A DNA stretch of 64,000 bases. It comes from Allomyces macrogynus ATCC 38327 (taxonomy: Eukaryota; Blastocladiomycota; Blastocladiomycetes; Blastocladiales; Blastocladiaceae). The stretch covers positions 838,102-902,101 of the forward strand of contig GG745330.1 of assembly GCA_000151295.1 (NCBI GenBank), written 5' to 3'. The position numbers and the translations under genes are program-made. This document shows, piece after piece, positions 36,575-48,931 of the stretch; position 1 is the stretch's first letter; each line of letters starts with the position of its first letter. The notes under the pieces were generated by a model, which did no database searches, was not told the origin of the DNA, and was given only the letters and a program-made list of their open reading frames with translations.

Positions 36575-38309
36575 ATGGCGGCCGCAGCAGTTCCCGTCTC
36601 GACCGACGACCTCGCGCAGCTCGTCCTGAACACGATCGACCGCGACGGCGCGATTGCGTCGTCGGCCGACCTGCGGTTCCAGGGGCAGCCCGTCGAGAAC
36701 CAGGCGCTGCATGGCGCGCTGTCCTCGCTCGAGCGCCGCGAGGTGCGCACCGCACTGCGCGCCCTTCACGCTGCCGGGAAAGATACCTGACGCTGGCCCT
36801 ACCACCCTCAGATGATCACGTACGAGACGATCGAGTTTGACAAGTGGGTGCTGACGGCTGAGGGCGCCGACATTGAGGCCAACGGTAGTCACGAGGCCAA
36901 GGTGTTCAACGCGGTTCCGGCCGACGGGCTCGCGATTGGCGACTTGGCCAAGAAGGTCGGCGCCGAGTCGGCCAAGATTGGCCAGGGCAAGGCGTTCAAG
37001 AACAAGTGGATTGGCAAGGGCAAGAACGGCCAGCTGGTGCGGCTCGTTGCGTCGATTCGCGACGTGACGCAGGAGGATTTGGCCACGATCAAGAAGACGC
37101 ACGCGCACCCGGACGCCAAGGTGCTCGCGGAGCTCAAGAAGCGCAAGCTGTGCGACAAGGAGTATGTTTGGAGTCATCTTGTGCCGCGTTCGAGTTTGGA
37201 TCACGGTGCAGTGCTAACCACGGCAGCAACTTGCCAGAAAAGTGACCCACTACCGCGTCGCCAAGGGCCCGCACTTCTCGACCGTCATTGTCAAGCAGGC
37301 GACCGACTTGACCGTCGACATGCTCCTGTCCGGATCGTGGCAGAACCTCGACTTCAAGAAATACAACTTTGACGCGCTCGGCCAGGAGCCGAGTGGAGGC
37401 CACCTGCACCCGCTCATGAAGGTCCGCGAAGAGTTCCGGCAAATCTTCTTCGAGATGGGGTACGACTTGCATTGCTTTGATTCCCAGCGATGCGGTGCTC
37501 TGACTCCTGCGATCCATAGTTTCGAGGAGATGCCGACCAACCGCTACGTCGAGTCGTCGTTCTGGAACTTTGACGCGCTCTTCCAGCCGCAGCAGCATCC
37601 GGCGCGCGACATGCACGATACCTTCTTCCTCAAGAACCCGGCCACGTCGAACCGGTTCCCCAAGGCGTGCATGGAGCAGGTCAAGCAAGTGCACTCGACG
37701 GGCGGGTTCGGGTCGATCGGGTACGGGTACGACTGGAAGGAGGAGGAGGCCGAGAAGCTGCTGCTGCGCACGCACACGACCGCCGTCTCGTCGAACATGC
37801 TCTACAAGCTCGCGCACCAAGAGGGTGGGTTCACGCCCGCCAAGTACTTTTCGATCGACCGCGTCTTCCGTAACGAGACGGTCGATGCGACGCACTTGGC
37901 CGAGTTCCATCAGGTGGAGGGCGTGATTGCCGATGTGGGCCTGACGCTCGGCGACTTGATTGGGTTCATCAACGTCTTCTGCCAGAAGATGGGCGTGACC
38001 AACATTCGCTTCAAGCCTGCCTACAACCCGTACACGGAACCGTCGATGGAGATTTTCTCGTACCACCAAGGGCTCGGCAAGTGGGTCGAGATTGGCAACT
38101 CAGGCATGTTTCGCCCGGAAATGCTGGGGCCCCTCGGGTTGCCCGATAACGTGCGCGTCATTGCCTGGGGGCTCTCGCTCGAGCGCCCGACCATGATCAA
38201 GTACGGGATCGACAACATTCGCGAGTTGCTCGGGCACAAGTGCGACCTGGAAATGATTCAGAAGAACCCGATTTGCCGACTCGACAAGAAGATGGGCCGC
38301 GAGAACTGA
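36575..38309 (+). CDS. FARSA: cytosolic phenylalanyl-tRNA synthetase alpha subunit
   Basis: This subunit carries the catalytic core that charges tRNA-Phe and works as an alpha2-beta2 tetramer in the cytosol. Exons are 36575-36742, 36812-37161, 37238-37459 and 37520-38309, giving 509 residues, the usual size. The N-terminal winged-helix region is followed by [18 protein letters not shown] and then the class II core: [17 protein letters not shown] (motif 1 area), [20 protein letters not shown], the motif 2 block [10 protein letters not shown] with [26 protein letters not shown], and motif 3 in [15 protein letters not shown]. The start at 36575 is supported by the N-terminal helix and by phase with the next exon. 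The third intron is 60 bases, divisible by three and stop-free, so it could be mistaken for coding DNA. The gene looks intact. Confidence 0.97.
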
Positions 38310-38609
38310 GCCAAGTGGGTCGGGCTTGTCGTGTCGTCGTCGTTTGGTCGCGCCGCGCTCGTATGCTTCGGCAATCGGTCGTCTCTTTTCGTTTCTTTTC
38401 GTTTGCAATGAATAGTTTTGCACCGTGGTCGTGTTGTCTTTGGGTGCTTCCGTAGCTTTGATAAGAAATCTGTTGTTGCTCGTGTGGCTGCTGCCTGCTG
38501 CAAAACACTTGTGATCGACAGTTCGATCAGTCGCGGCCCACCAACACAGTACCGACTTTTGAATATTGTGAGCGACAACTTCCCATCGGCTGCTGCAAGT
38601 TGCTGCAAA

Positions 38610-40115
38610 ATGGCCGCTCGAGATATCCGTTGCTTCATTTCGCACATCACCGACCCGTTTCTCAACTTGGCCGTGGAGGAATGGTGGGCACGATCTATGA
38701 TTTGCGACACCCACCGCCCCCAAGGACTTCTTTGACCGTGAAATGCTCGGGTTGTCGACAGGCTCTTCCGGACCACGCCTGTTCATTCGCATGTCCTGCT
38801 GCTCTGGCGCAATACGCCGACCGTGGTCATTGGCCGCAACCAGAACCAGTGGAAGGAGTGCAACGTACACGCGCTCGAAGCCGACAATATCCCGTGGGTT
38901 CGCCGCAAGTCTGGCGGGGGAACTGTTTACCATGTCCGTATTCTCCGTGACGCGCGAGCCCAGTATTCACGACCATCGAGCCTGACGACCGTTTCTGCGC
39001 GCACAGGACCTCGGAAACTCCATCTACTCGATCATCGAGCCGCGCGAGTCCTTTACACGGCGCAAGAACGCAGAGCTCGTGACGCGCGCGCTGCATCACC
39101 TCGACGTGCCTGCGGCCGTCAATGACCGGCACGACATCGTCGTGGACGGGCGCAAAGTGTCCGGGTCGGCATTCAAGCTCACGTCGCGCCGCGCCTACCA
39201 CCATGGCACGATGCTGATTGACGCCAACCTCACGTCGCTGCGCAAGTACCTCAAGATTGACCGCCCACGACTTGTCACCAAGGGGGTGCCGTCGGTGCCG
39301 TCGCCCGTGACCAACTTGCGCGAGTTTTCCATGACGGTCGACCATACAGGGTTCTGCGAGGCGGTTGTGGACGAGTTTCGGCGTGCGCATGACTTGGGGT
39401 ACTTGAAGGTGTGTCGCCGTGCGAGACGTGTTGGTGATGGATTTGTGCTGGTGCTGACAACAGCACGTTTTTGATTCGGTCTAGCCCGAAGTGATTGACC
39501 CGAGCATCGTCGACACAGAGCCGCACGTCAAGGCTGCGCTGGAGGAGCTGACGGTTCGCTCAAACTTCTCTACCCGTTCTCCGAGCGTCGTGCTCAATTT
39601 GACGACCCAATTCCCGCTGTCAATAGTCAGACGAATGGCGCCTCGGACAAACGCCCGAATTTACCCACGAAATCTATCTCGACCAAGCTGTTCGTGCTCG
39701 CGCTTCGTTGCTGTCTTTTTCGCCTCTGCTTCTGCGCTCCGAGCTGACTTGACGACGGCAACACTCTCCTCCGCCTGCTGCCTTAGATTCTGAACGTGCA
39801 CTGCCGCGGGGGCCAAGTGACCGCAGCATCGTGCCAGTGGACCACGCTGCCCGACGATCTCTTTGCCGCCGGCCTCGAGGATTTTACTCAGTGCTTGATT
39901 GGTACGTTCTTTTCTGCCACGATCAGGTCGACTCTGCGAGCCCGTTTTAACTGAAGAACTCTCTCCACCCCATTCCAGGCCAGTGGTACCACCCTAAGTC
40001 GCTCCAGGGCGCATGGACGCGGTTTGTGACGATGCAAAACGGCGCGATCCAAGAGACGCACCCAACCATGGTGGAGTTGCGGCAGTTTGTACACCGGCTC
40101 GCCGCAGAATTATAG
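38610..40115 (+). CDS. lipoate-protein ligase (LplA/LIPT1 type), mitochondrial pathway
   Basis: This enzyme attaches or transfers lipoate to the E2 and H proteins of mitochondrial 2-oxoacid dehydrogenases and glycine cleavage. Seven exons fit with consistent phases: 38610-38683, 38762-38933, 39007-39408, 39485-39553, 39627-39689, 39787-39901 and 39979-40115, giving 343 residues. Family motifs are DPFLNLAVEEWLFR, WRNTPTVVIGRNQNQW, the RRxSGGGxVxHD element (read as RRKSGGGTVYH then DLGN across an intron), NDRHDIVVDGRKVSGSA with the lipoyl-AMP Lys, and EWRLGQTPEF in the accessory C-terminal domain. The N terminus MAARDIRCF is not a convincing presequence, so either targeting is weak or an upstream exon is missing. 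Its stop is 46 bases from the convergent methyltransferase stop. Confidence 0.92.
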
Positions 40116-40161
40116 AGGAGCATCAATGTAGAAGCCCAATGAAATTGAACGTAATTCACTG

Positions 40162-41343
40162 CTAGGACCGCTTCCGGTACACAATCACAATCACCCCGAA
40201 CCTGAACCCGAGCGGCATCACGGCCTCGACATCAAATGCGGTCGCCATGCGGTCAAAGAACACGTCCTCCTCGGCAACCGTGAGCCCGCGACTCTTGTAA
40301 CCAAACACGACTACGCCGCCGCGGCGCACCGACCCCACAATCGTGGTCCACAACGGGTCGAAAAACTCGGTCTCGTAGAGCACGTCCGAGCACACGAGCA
40401 GGTCGACAGGCCCTGCTGGTAGCGGCACGGGTGCGGCAAATTGGCCGTCGACGTGAAGTGGGCCGCCCCACCAGAGTGACCCAACGTGGATGTTGGCGCG
40501 GCCCGCGCAGTTGCCGTGCATGAGATCGAGCGCGTCGGGTACGTCCGTGCAGTAGACGGTGCAGGATTGGTGCACGGTGGAGACAACAGCCGCGAGGAAG
40601 CCGGTGCCGCTGGACAGGTCGAGCGCCGTGGTGATCGACGGGTTGGCGTGCAGGAGGTGGGGGAGGGCACGACCGACGAACACGGCCGAGTCCCAGACTT
40701 TGCCTGTGGGTGGAGAAGAAACCGTGATCAGCTTCGGTACTGCTTTCAACCGTTGAGGAGAGTATGACGGACCCGGGATGCCAAACCCCCACTCTTCTCG
40801 GATCAGCAGCTCGTCCTCAACCCCGTCGTCACGGCTCACGATAAACCGGCGGAAAACGTCGACGACGTCCTCATCCGATCGATTCACGCCAAACGGGCCA
40901 ATCATGACACCAAGACAATCCTCGAAATCGGTCGTGATTTGCACAAACACCGACTCGTTTCCTGGCGCCGGCAAAGACTCGAAAAGACCGCAGAGCCCCG
41001 CCGCGTCGATTTCCACCCGCACCATTCCCTTTCCCGACTCGGCATCAAGAAATGCCGGAGAGACGCTGGTCAAGCAGGCTCGAAGCGCGCTCAAGTCAAT
41101 CGTTGATTCAACCAGCTGGCCGCCGCGGGCGGTCCCAGAACGGAGCGTGGCAAATAACTTCACGGGTCGTGGCGGCAGCGTCTTGCGCGGGTGGAGGCCG
41201 AGCTCATTGACGGCGACGACGCGGATATCCAAGCGCACCCGACCAGAATCACTTAACGCGAGCAGCAACTTAAGGTTTGCGGCCGGGTACGTCAGCGGAA
41301 ATAGCCGATACAGGTGACTCGTGACGAGGGCGGTGTTGGCCAT
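40162..41343 (-). CDS. METTL21/22-type protein-lysine methyltransferase
   Basis: A seven-beta-strand SAM-dependent methyltransferase of the family that modifies lysines in chaperones and translation factors. Two exons, 41343-40773 and 40703-40162, give 370 residues. After an N-terminal domain of about 180 residues comes the core: GFGIPG then KVWDSAVFVGRAL across the intron, the SAM-binding motif I ALDLSSGTGFLAA, and the motif SDVLYE in VDLLVCSDVLYETEFF, matching the acidic active-site motif of family 16 enzymes. The C terminus ends GFRFGVIVIVYRKR, a normal last strand. The intron is 69 bases, in frame and stop-free. The N-terminal domain with a beta-rich character fits METTL22 better than the shorter METTL21 proteins, but the exact substrate cannot be told. 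Confidence 0.82.
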   Translation of the reverse strand: MANTALVTSHLYRLFPLTYPAANLKLLLALSDSGRVRLDIRVVAVNELGLHPRKTLPPRPVKLFATLRSGTARGGQLVESTIDLSALRACLTSVSPAFLDAESGKGMVRVEIDAAGLCGLFESLPAPGNESVFVQITTDFEDCLGVMIGPFGVNRSDEDVVDVFRRFIVSRDDGVEDELLIREEWGFGIPGPSYSPQRLKAVPKLITVSSPPTGKVWDSAVFVGRALPHLLHANPSITTALDLSSGTGFLAAVVSTVHQSCTVYCTDVPDALDLMHGNCAGRANIHVGSLWWGGPLHVDGQFAAPVPLPAGPVDLLVCSDVLYETEFFDPLWTTIVGSVRRGGVVVFGYKSRGLTVAEEDVFFDRMATAFDVEAVMPLGFRFGVIVIVYRKRS

Positions 41344-41893
41344 GGCAGCGGCCCCTGATTTGCCGCCTCCTGCACTCGGATCGTCGTCAACCTAGGTGGG
41401 GAAGCAGAGGAAAGACTATACAGATTAGGATCCGCGGTAACGACAACTGGTCGCGATTATCGTTCTGATGCCAGCTGGAGGGTTGGCTTCTGTGGCACTC
41501 AGGCTGTTCTATCCAATGTGCGGTCAAGTACCGAAGGTAGATTCGAGGCATATTTGCAGAGAAGTCGTTTTGTTCGATCATCCAATGCATCAAGTGAAGC
41601 GTTCATGGCGACGGCTTTTGTCGTTGATCACCGGTGCTGCAGCAAGGGGCCGATCGCAGATGCGGTGGTGCATATGCATGATCTGTGATCAGCGACCCAT
41701 GGCCAGCCAGCCAGTCTCGCCAGTCGTCTTCAAACATGAAATAAATACGGGGAAACAAGGCAGGGTAGCAGGATGAATCAAGACGGATAATTCCCTTCGA
41801 CAGTACCGTGCCCTTTTCGGTATCACGTTCCCGCAGTGGCGTGTCGTGCCCAGCACGACGCCCGATTCCAAGTCTCCCTCCACCACGTCTCGC
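41344..41893. other. intergenic region, no gene recognised
   Basis: About 550 bases between two minus-strand genes; it must contain the methyltransferase promoter and the 3' end of the B-box gene. Composition is somewhat AT-richer. Short frames have no motif. Confidence 0.45.
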
Positions 41894-43833
41894 CTAGTCC
41901 GAAATGTACCCCTCGCCCTCGCCAAAGCTAAACTCGGACGCGTACTCGGCAGTCCCCGCGGCACCCGTGGTGCTAATCTCATCGAGCGCGCCCAGCGCTT
42001 CGGAAAAGAAATCCACGGGGGCGCGACGCGGACTACCATTGGTCGCAGCCGCCATCCCGCCGCGCGTCGCCGGCCCGAGCTTATTGGGTGACCCCGTCAC
42101 GGACCCGCGCGTCGACCGTGCAATCGTGCTCGCGTCGTCAGCACCCCCACCAGCGCGACTCTTGACACTCGGCGCCAAGTACCGCTTCGCGGGCGACCCG
42201 GGCACCGACGAACCCGACGTGGCCCCACGATCGCTATCGACAAGCACGTTGATCCCACCCGAGCACTTGATATCGAGCTGCACGTCGATCGAGTCGCGGA
42301 AAAACTTGAAGTCGTGCAGCTCCTGGCGCAGTTGCTGGTGCCGCGCCCAGCTGAAGAGGAAGTGCGTCGCGTCGCCCGACTGCTGATAGGTCAAAAATTG
42401 TTCGAGCCGCGCGATTTCGCCGGCTTGACGGCGTAATTCGCACTCGTCGCTGGCGAGCACGTCGATCTTGCGCTTGGTAATGGCCTTGAGCTCGGCCATG
42501 GCGCGCTTGTAGATGTCCTCGATCTGCTGCTGGATCGCGGTCGCGTGTTTGTCGAGGCTCTTGGCACGCGCCGAGAGTGACGCGAGTTGGTTGTCGATGG
42601 CCTGCTTGCGGCTCGCCAAGATGTTGTCGGGCTAAGATGCATGAAGACACGATGAGCCGGCGCAATTAAATCTCAGAGAAATCTCAAATAAAAAACCAAA
42701 CGTACGACTTGCGCGTCTGACATGACCGTCTGGTAGGCCTCGGCGACGCTCACGAGCTTATGCTTGGCGGCCTCGCCCGATGAGTGGTGACCAACCATTT
42801 TGCAGTGCACGCACACGGGCACGTGGCACTGCGAGCAGAAAAACTCGAAGAGCTTGTCGGGGTGGTGCCGGCAGTGGCCGAACACGTCCATGCCCTTGCC
42901 AATAGGCGTGCGGATGTGCCGCGAGACGAGCTTGTTGGCGCTGTGCAACTGCGTGTCGCACTTTTTGCACAGGTTGGCTGAGTCGGCCGCGCAGTAGAAG
43001 TCGGCCAGAGCCGACTCGCAGTTGTCGCATTGCGGTTTCTGCTCAAGGAGAAGTGAACGAGGTCAGGAAGGGGGTCCTCGGGCATACAGAATGAGCGGTT
43101 GAAGACCGAGATGTACCTCGCGGATGCGTCTTTCCTTGACCGGATCGTACTCGTACTGGACCAGGTACATTGGGAGGACCTGGGCCGCGTTCGAGATGAA
43201 GTATTCGTGGTAGTAGTAGTTGGAATTGCCGTCGGCGTCCTCGCGGTCGACTTCGAGAAGGATCAGGTCAGTTCTTCGTTCATTCGCGGTTCAATCAAGT
43301 GAAAGAGAAACGCACCAGGAAGGTAGTAGCTGTCGTAGCCCTCGGGCGGCGGTTCCCGCGCCGCGTTGTCCGGGTCGTTCATGTAGGCGCGACCAATGCC
43401 GACCTTGCACAAAATGGCCTTGTGAACCGTCTTGGTCTCATCCTCTGGCAAATTGAAAACGCGATTCAGAGCCGGCGGGTTCGCATCAGTTTTCGACGAC
43501 ACAAGTCGCTGAAAGAGTATCAAATCACGCACGCTGTGCCGACCGAATCGCGCCGATCCCGACGCGGATGCCGGGCGCGTTGGCCGAAAAGACAAAACCG
43601 CGGCGCACGACCTCTTCTTCGGCGTTTCCCGGCGGGAAGTGGGCCGGGTCGACCCAGGTGTCGAGCGTCAAAATGTCGCGGCATCGGCGCTCAAACTGAA
43701 CGGTGTTGTGCGGGTTGGAGAGGGCGTGGACGGTGAGGAGGCGCGCAGAGGACGCGTGCAGGCACAGCTGCAGAAAGTATTCGAGGTAGGCAAACTGCGG
43801 GCTGCTCGACGAGAGCGGCGTCTTTTCGGACAT
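41894..43833 (-). CDS. PARP-like domain protein with tandem B-box zinc fingers
   Basis: Five exons, 43833-43533, 43444-43316, 43250-43117, 43038-42706 and 42631-41894, give 544 residues with matching phases. The first 190 residues end with blocks in the order of a PARP catalytic fold: HKAILCKVGIGRAYMND, PPEGYDSYYL, and HEYFISNAAQVLPMYLVQY, which resembles the closing strand of PARP domains. The earlier region (VRRGFVFSANAPGIRVGIGAI) may hold the NAD-binding part, but the usual HG motif is not obvious, so activity is doubtful. Next come two B-boxes, CDNCESALADFYC...CKKCDTQLHSANK and CRHHPDKLFEFFC...PVCVHCKMVGHH, then a coiled coil (QAIDNQLASLSARAKSLDKH) and a Ser/Gly-rich tail ending with GYISD. 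The TRIM-like order of B-box then coiled coil lacks a RING. The PARP-like reading is inference from pattern; the B-boxes are clear. Confidence 0.72.
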
Positions 43834-44539
43834 GGTGGCGGCGGCGACAGGTCGGGCTCGGCGAGAGGATGCAATTGCGGGCTGTTGCGAGATGCAGGAA
43901 GATGCGGGGAGACACCGGCACCGGCGCGCGCGGCCGGATCAATAATCGCGAGAGCGCCGGGAGATCTGTGTCCAACGAGGAGGAGGGCTAATTAAGGGAT
44001 TCGACTTGGTGTTGTTGCCAGCGTCGATTTGGGCTCCTGGCGCGACCCTGTGCGCATCACAAAGAGCGTGCGTCGCACGATTTGCGGCCGCGGTGTCCAC
44101 ACTGTCTTGCCCCTGCTAACGTCGCGACTAGCTCACACGGTGTCTTTGTCCGCTGGCAGCAACCCGAGCCTGGCCTTGTTCTACATCCTCTCCGCACGCC
44201 GCAAGCGCGTTCGGGCGCCTGCACCACGTTCTGCACTGACGGCGCCGTCGACCAACTGCGCGCACCGGTGGGAGGACCTATCGACGCCGCGGCCGCTGCC
44301 CTGCAACAGGCGGCCGCCCACAGCGCTCACGGTGGCGACCCAGACCGACCAACATCGACCAGCCCGTTCAGCTCAGCAGCCAAGTCGCTCCCCCGGGCAC
44401 TTGCCCCGCGCACCATCTTGGCGTCAGCCGGCTGTTCAGCACGGCCTGCGCCAGAAGGATCCAGCACCGCCAAATTTGCGTCCGGCTGGTCTGAACGGCG
44501 TGGGCAAGCTCGGCCTTCGCCACCAGCAGCTGCAGCACC
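43834..44539. other. divergent promoter region
   Basis: About 700 bases between the starts of the B-box gene and the TPR/RS gene. Plus-strand frames exist, but none has protein character, and a short upstream exon of the TPR gene cannot be excluded. Confidence 0.45.
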
Positions 44540-47500
44540 ATGACCGAACCAACCATCCAGCAGCAAGTCCGGAAACTGGTTGCCAAGCCGGCGCTGGCTC
44601 GCCAGATCAGTGTCTGGGCCAACAAATATGGCTGCGACCTTCCACCATGGGCACCGCCGCCGCCAGTTTGTGATGCCGCGGCCAATGGAACGAGTATGAG
44701 ACCCCCCGCACTTGGCCAGCACTGATCACGGCATCGAAACGACGATTTTGGGCCGGGTCTTGGCTGTTGCTGATCGTGCACGTTTTTCGTAGACGGCACG
44801 GCAACGCCCAACCAGGGCAACGACATTCCGCCGCTCGCACCGCTCTTCGACCTCTCACAGCTGGCGCTGCCGGTCGACATTGACGCCGACGCTCTCGACG
44901 CCGAGGGCGCCAACCCGGACGCGCTGCACCAGTGGACCAAGGGATTCGGCATCGGCGTGCAGGCCTCGTTCCTCGAGGTCAATTGGGACCGCGGTCGTCC
45001 GCGCCAACGCGATGCCACGATTGTCGCCGCCGATCCCGCTGCCGCCGACGCACCAAGCCCGAGTGCGGGCGCGCCTGGTGATGACGACGACGAACTCGAC
45101 GGCTACGAGCATCTCCTCGAGGACTACATTGGGCTGCGCGACCACCAGAATCTGGCGTGGGCGGACCAAAAGTACGCCGTGGTTTTTCTTGAACGGTGGA
45201 GACGGGGCGGCGCGATGCCATCTTTTACTTGCCAAACAAGTTTGGTCGTTTGCGGCCCTTGTCCACCACTGTCCACTCCACTTCACTCTGTCTGTGCATT
45301 TGAAATCTGATCAGTTGTGCCCTCGTCATATGTTCTCTTCTTCAGCCTGGCCGAAGGGCTCAACCTGGAGCACCGTGGCCACGACCAAAAGGCGCTCAAG
45401 TGCTTTTCGACCTCGATTGAAATCTTTCCCAAGCACCTCCGCGCGTGGGTCGCGCGATCACGTCTGTACGTTGAGCTTCCATCATTCGTCGACCGGTCTG
45501 AGACTCTGACACTTTGCACTGTATATAGCCAACTCAAGCTCGGCGCCTACTCGGAAGCGCTCGACGATCTGCGCCATGCGCTCGATCTCGACGCCAACGA
45601 CGCCGACGTGCGCGACCTCGTCGAGCAGTTTGGCATGTCGAATACCGATTTTGACTCGGTCGTGCTCGTGGCGATCCCGCTCGCTACCGCGGCCCCTGTC
45701 GCGAGTGCCGATGGGGACCACATGGACCTGGACGAGGAAGGCGCGGCCGCACCGCACTTGTCCGACGCCAAGTCCATGGAGGACGCGTGCGGGCCGCCCG
45801 CAACGCGTCCAATTAGCCGTAGCTCGACGAGTGCCGCGGGTGGCGAGGATCTGATGTCGTCGCAACTCGGGCCACACCAGGCCATTGTCGAGACAGAGCT
45901 CGGCTCGATGGCCGTGTCCGCTCGCGGCGCCTCGAATGGGTTCCCGACACCTTATGGTGCCAGTATGGACACGCCCCCGGCAGCAGCGACGGACCGCAAT
46001 GTACGCCGGCGTTCGGTTCCGCCGCATGAAGTCGAGGCCGCTCTTTGGCGCCACGAGGCCGATCGTCGAATGGACGAACCTGACGGTGCACCGCGCAATT
46101 TTGGGCTCTCTGGGGAAGCCCCGCTGCCGCCACGACGTGACGCACTGCGCTCGCCTCGGTCACGCCAAAATGCATCTCGCTCCCCGCGCGAGCATGACCG
46201 ACCGTCCCGCCCACCGCGTCGCTCGCCGTCTCCATCACGCCGGCCCGACCGCGGCCCCGACCGTCGACCGATGGATTTGCACCGGTCGCCCGAGCGCTGG
46301 CCAGTGGATCAGCGCTGGTCCCCTGGCCGTCGACCCATGGACTCGATCCAATCGCCGGGCTTTCGATCCATTGAAGGGCGTAACTCGCCTGGCCGCCGCC
46401 GGTTTGCGAATGGCCATGACTCGCCGCGCGACATGCTGCGAGAATCGCGTGGATCGCGCCACGGTGACGAAGGGTCTCGAAAAGAGCGGCAGTTTGAGAA
46501 TGAGCGTGACAGCCGTCGTCGGGCTCGTGCTCGTGACGACAACGAGGGCCACAGCACGCGACGTGGCGACGACGCGCCCCAAAAGGAGCGAATGTACGAG
46601 GACGAGCGTGGCAGCCATTATCGGACTCGTGACGACGACGAGGGCCACTACATGCCACGTGGCGACGAGCGATCTCGAAGGGATCGGATGAACGAAGACG
46701 AGCGAGAGGGCCGTCGTCAGGCTCGTGCCGACGAAACCCGTTACGAATTGCATCGCGATTCCCGGTCCACGACTCGCGTGCGACCGCGACCACGATCGCG
46801 CAGCGCTTCGCCGCAACCTCGATCCAGGACCTCGCCGTCACCGATCGCGTCACGGAACAGCCGCGCCGACTTACCCCCTCGGTCGTCCCGAGATGCTGCA
46901 GGCCGATTGCGGTCAGCGGAGCGGACGCGGGATTCCCGCCGGTCGTCGCGTCGTCCCCGCTCGCCGGCACGTCGGTCGAGGTCTCCGGGTCCACGTGGAG
47001 CGTCACGGCATTCCCGCTCACCAATGGGCTCGTCACGGATGAATGATCCACGGCCGCGGTCTCCCGTGCGTCCACCATGCTCGCCTGCACCAACCCGTGG
47101 CCGTGATCGGTCGGCACGGCGCTCGCGCTCGCCTATGCTCGACTGCTACGTCCCCGCTCGTCCTGAAGCGCAAGAAACGCGCCCGCCCCCGCGTTCCCCG
47201 TCGAGGCACTGGTGCGAATCCCGTGACCGCCGAACCACGCCACCGCCGGCACCGTCTCGCCGCCCGCAGTCGCCGCCCCCCTCGCGCAATCCTGCCCGAC
47301 CCTCTAAGGACCGGCCAAACTCGTTTCTTCGTCACCCGGTCGCTCCTCATCCTCTTCCGCACGACCGTTCATTTTCGGTCTCGCGGTCGCGGTCCCGATC
47401 CCTCTCTCGTTCGCGGTCCCCGCCCCGGACGCCGCGGCAGCACCCGCTGTACCAGTCCGAGCCTCGACGACCACACGATCGTGACGCTGACGTTGAGCGC

Positions 47501-48931
47501 CGCCCACAGTTCCGTTCCCGGTCGCCGCGGCAGCATCCGTCGCCCCGGCCCGAGTCACGACGATCTCACGACCGTGGCATGGACGTTGAGCGCCGCTCGC
47601 GGTCCCGTTCCCGGCCCGAATCTCAGCGATCGCACGACCGCGACTCTGGGGGCCGCTCGCGTCACGGCTCGAGTCAACGACGAAAACTGCCCGCCTCACC
47701 GCGGCCGCGGTCGCGAGCGTCGAGATCACGCCAGCAGCGGTCACCGAGCGAGTCGAGTTCGGTCACGCTGCCGTCGCCAGAGGCCATTTCGGCTCCGCAA
47801 GTGATATCTCCCACACGGGCGGACCGCTCGCCGCGGTCTTTGGAACCGCGAGAGAACCACTCATCAAGTGCCGACGTGCGCCCTGGCTCTCGGGCCGACG
47901 TGCGCGTTGGGTCTTTTGCCGCAACTGCTCCCGCGGATCGCGCGAACGTCTCGATCGATAATCATCCACCTGAGCATGCCGATCCCGATGCCATGGCCGT
48001 CGATCCGGTGCCGCTCGATGCGGAGGTCATGGGCCACGGATCGCTCGAGCCACCTGTCGCTGTCGCTGCACCAATCACCGTCGTTCCAGTGTCTCCACGA
48101 AAAGAGCCCATTGCAGTCGCCGCGCCCGTCCTAGCCGAGGGCCCGATGCCCGTCGACAAGCCGGTGCCAGTGGATGAGCCGATGCAGGTGGACGCGCCGG
48201 CACCGCATGTCGACGCACCGCGCCTGCCACCACCGCCGATTGTGTGGACCGGCCCCGACACGGTTAATCCGCCACAGTCCAAGACAAGCAAGTCGAAATC
48301 GCAACGCAACTCAAATACACGGGCCCAACCGTCGTCGTCGTCGTCGTCGACGAAACCCGCCGCCGTCACCGCGTCACGCGAGCCCAAGTCGTCGCAGCGC
48401 CGCCGACCGCGGTCTCCATCCGTCCCGCGCCCCCGGACCGTGTCGCAATCCCCGCCACCGCCGGCGTCATCCCTCGACCGCCACTCCTCGGAAAGTGGTG
48501 GGACCGTTTTCTCGCGACTGTCTGGATCGTCACGCAAACGGCCAGCCGGGGACCTGCGGCAAACATTGACCAACCACCCACACCACAACCGGCACTCGCC
48601 CGAGCACGACATCGACGATTTTGTCGACCCGGACGCCGTGCTCGCGCCCGCGTCCAAATCGCGCCGCAGCACGTTTTCCAACCGCATGCTCGGACCTGTC
48701 GCACCAACCCGGACCAACCAGTCAACTGCGCCGCCGGCTGGGCGATTGCCCGCACCGCCACCACTACCACCGGCCCCAACGGTCTCGTTGGGACGCGTCG
48801 TGGTGCCAGCGACGGCCCCAGCTCTGTCGATGCTCGCCTATGGGCCGCAGCCGCGGAAAGCGACGCCGCCGCCACCGCCCGCGCCGAAACCGAATCCGCT
48901 CAAATACTTTTTGAGTAAGATGCGCAAGTAG
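44540..48931 (+). CDS. TPR protein with very long RS (Arg/Ser) domain
   Basis: Four exons, 44540-44693, 44793-45171, 45346-45465 and 45529-48931, give about 1,350 residues. Residues from about 170 to 250 form TPR-like helices (LAEGLNLEHRGHDQKALKCF, SIEIFPKHLRAWVARSRL, LKLGAYSEALDDLRHALDL). From about residue 400 to 1,000 the protein is dominated by RS, SR, RSP and RD repeats (for example SPRSRQNASRSPRE and RSRSRSLSRSRSPP), the hallmark of splicing-related SR proteins, with later Pro/Val-rich spacers. The C terminus ends KYFLSKMRK. I do not recognise an exact orthologue; TTC14 has TPRs and an RS-like tail but also an S1 domain that I do not see. A nuclear speckle or splicing role is inferred. 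The third intron (63 bases) is in frame and stop-free. The long RS frame creates long antisense open frames that are not genes. Confidence 0.75.

Noticed and set aside
45813..47117. Minus-strand frame of 434 residues opposite the RS domain
   Set aside because: Repetitive Arg/Ser codons produce open antisense frames; no independent protein features are present.
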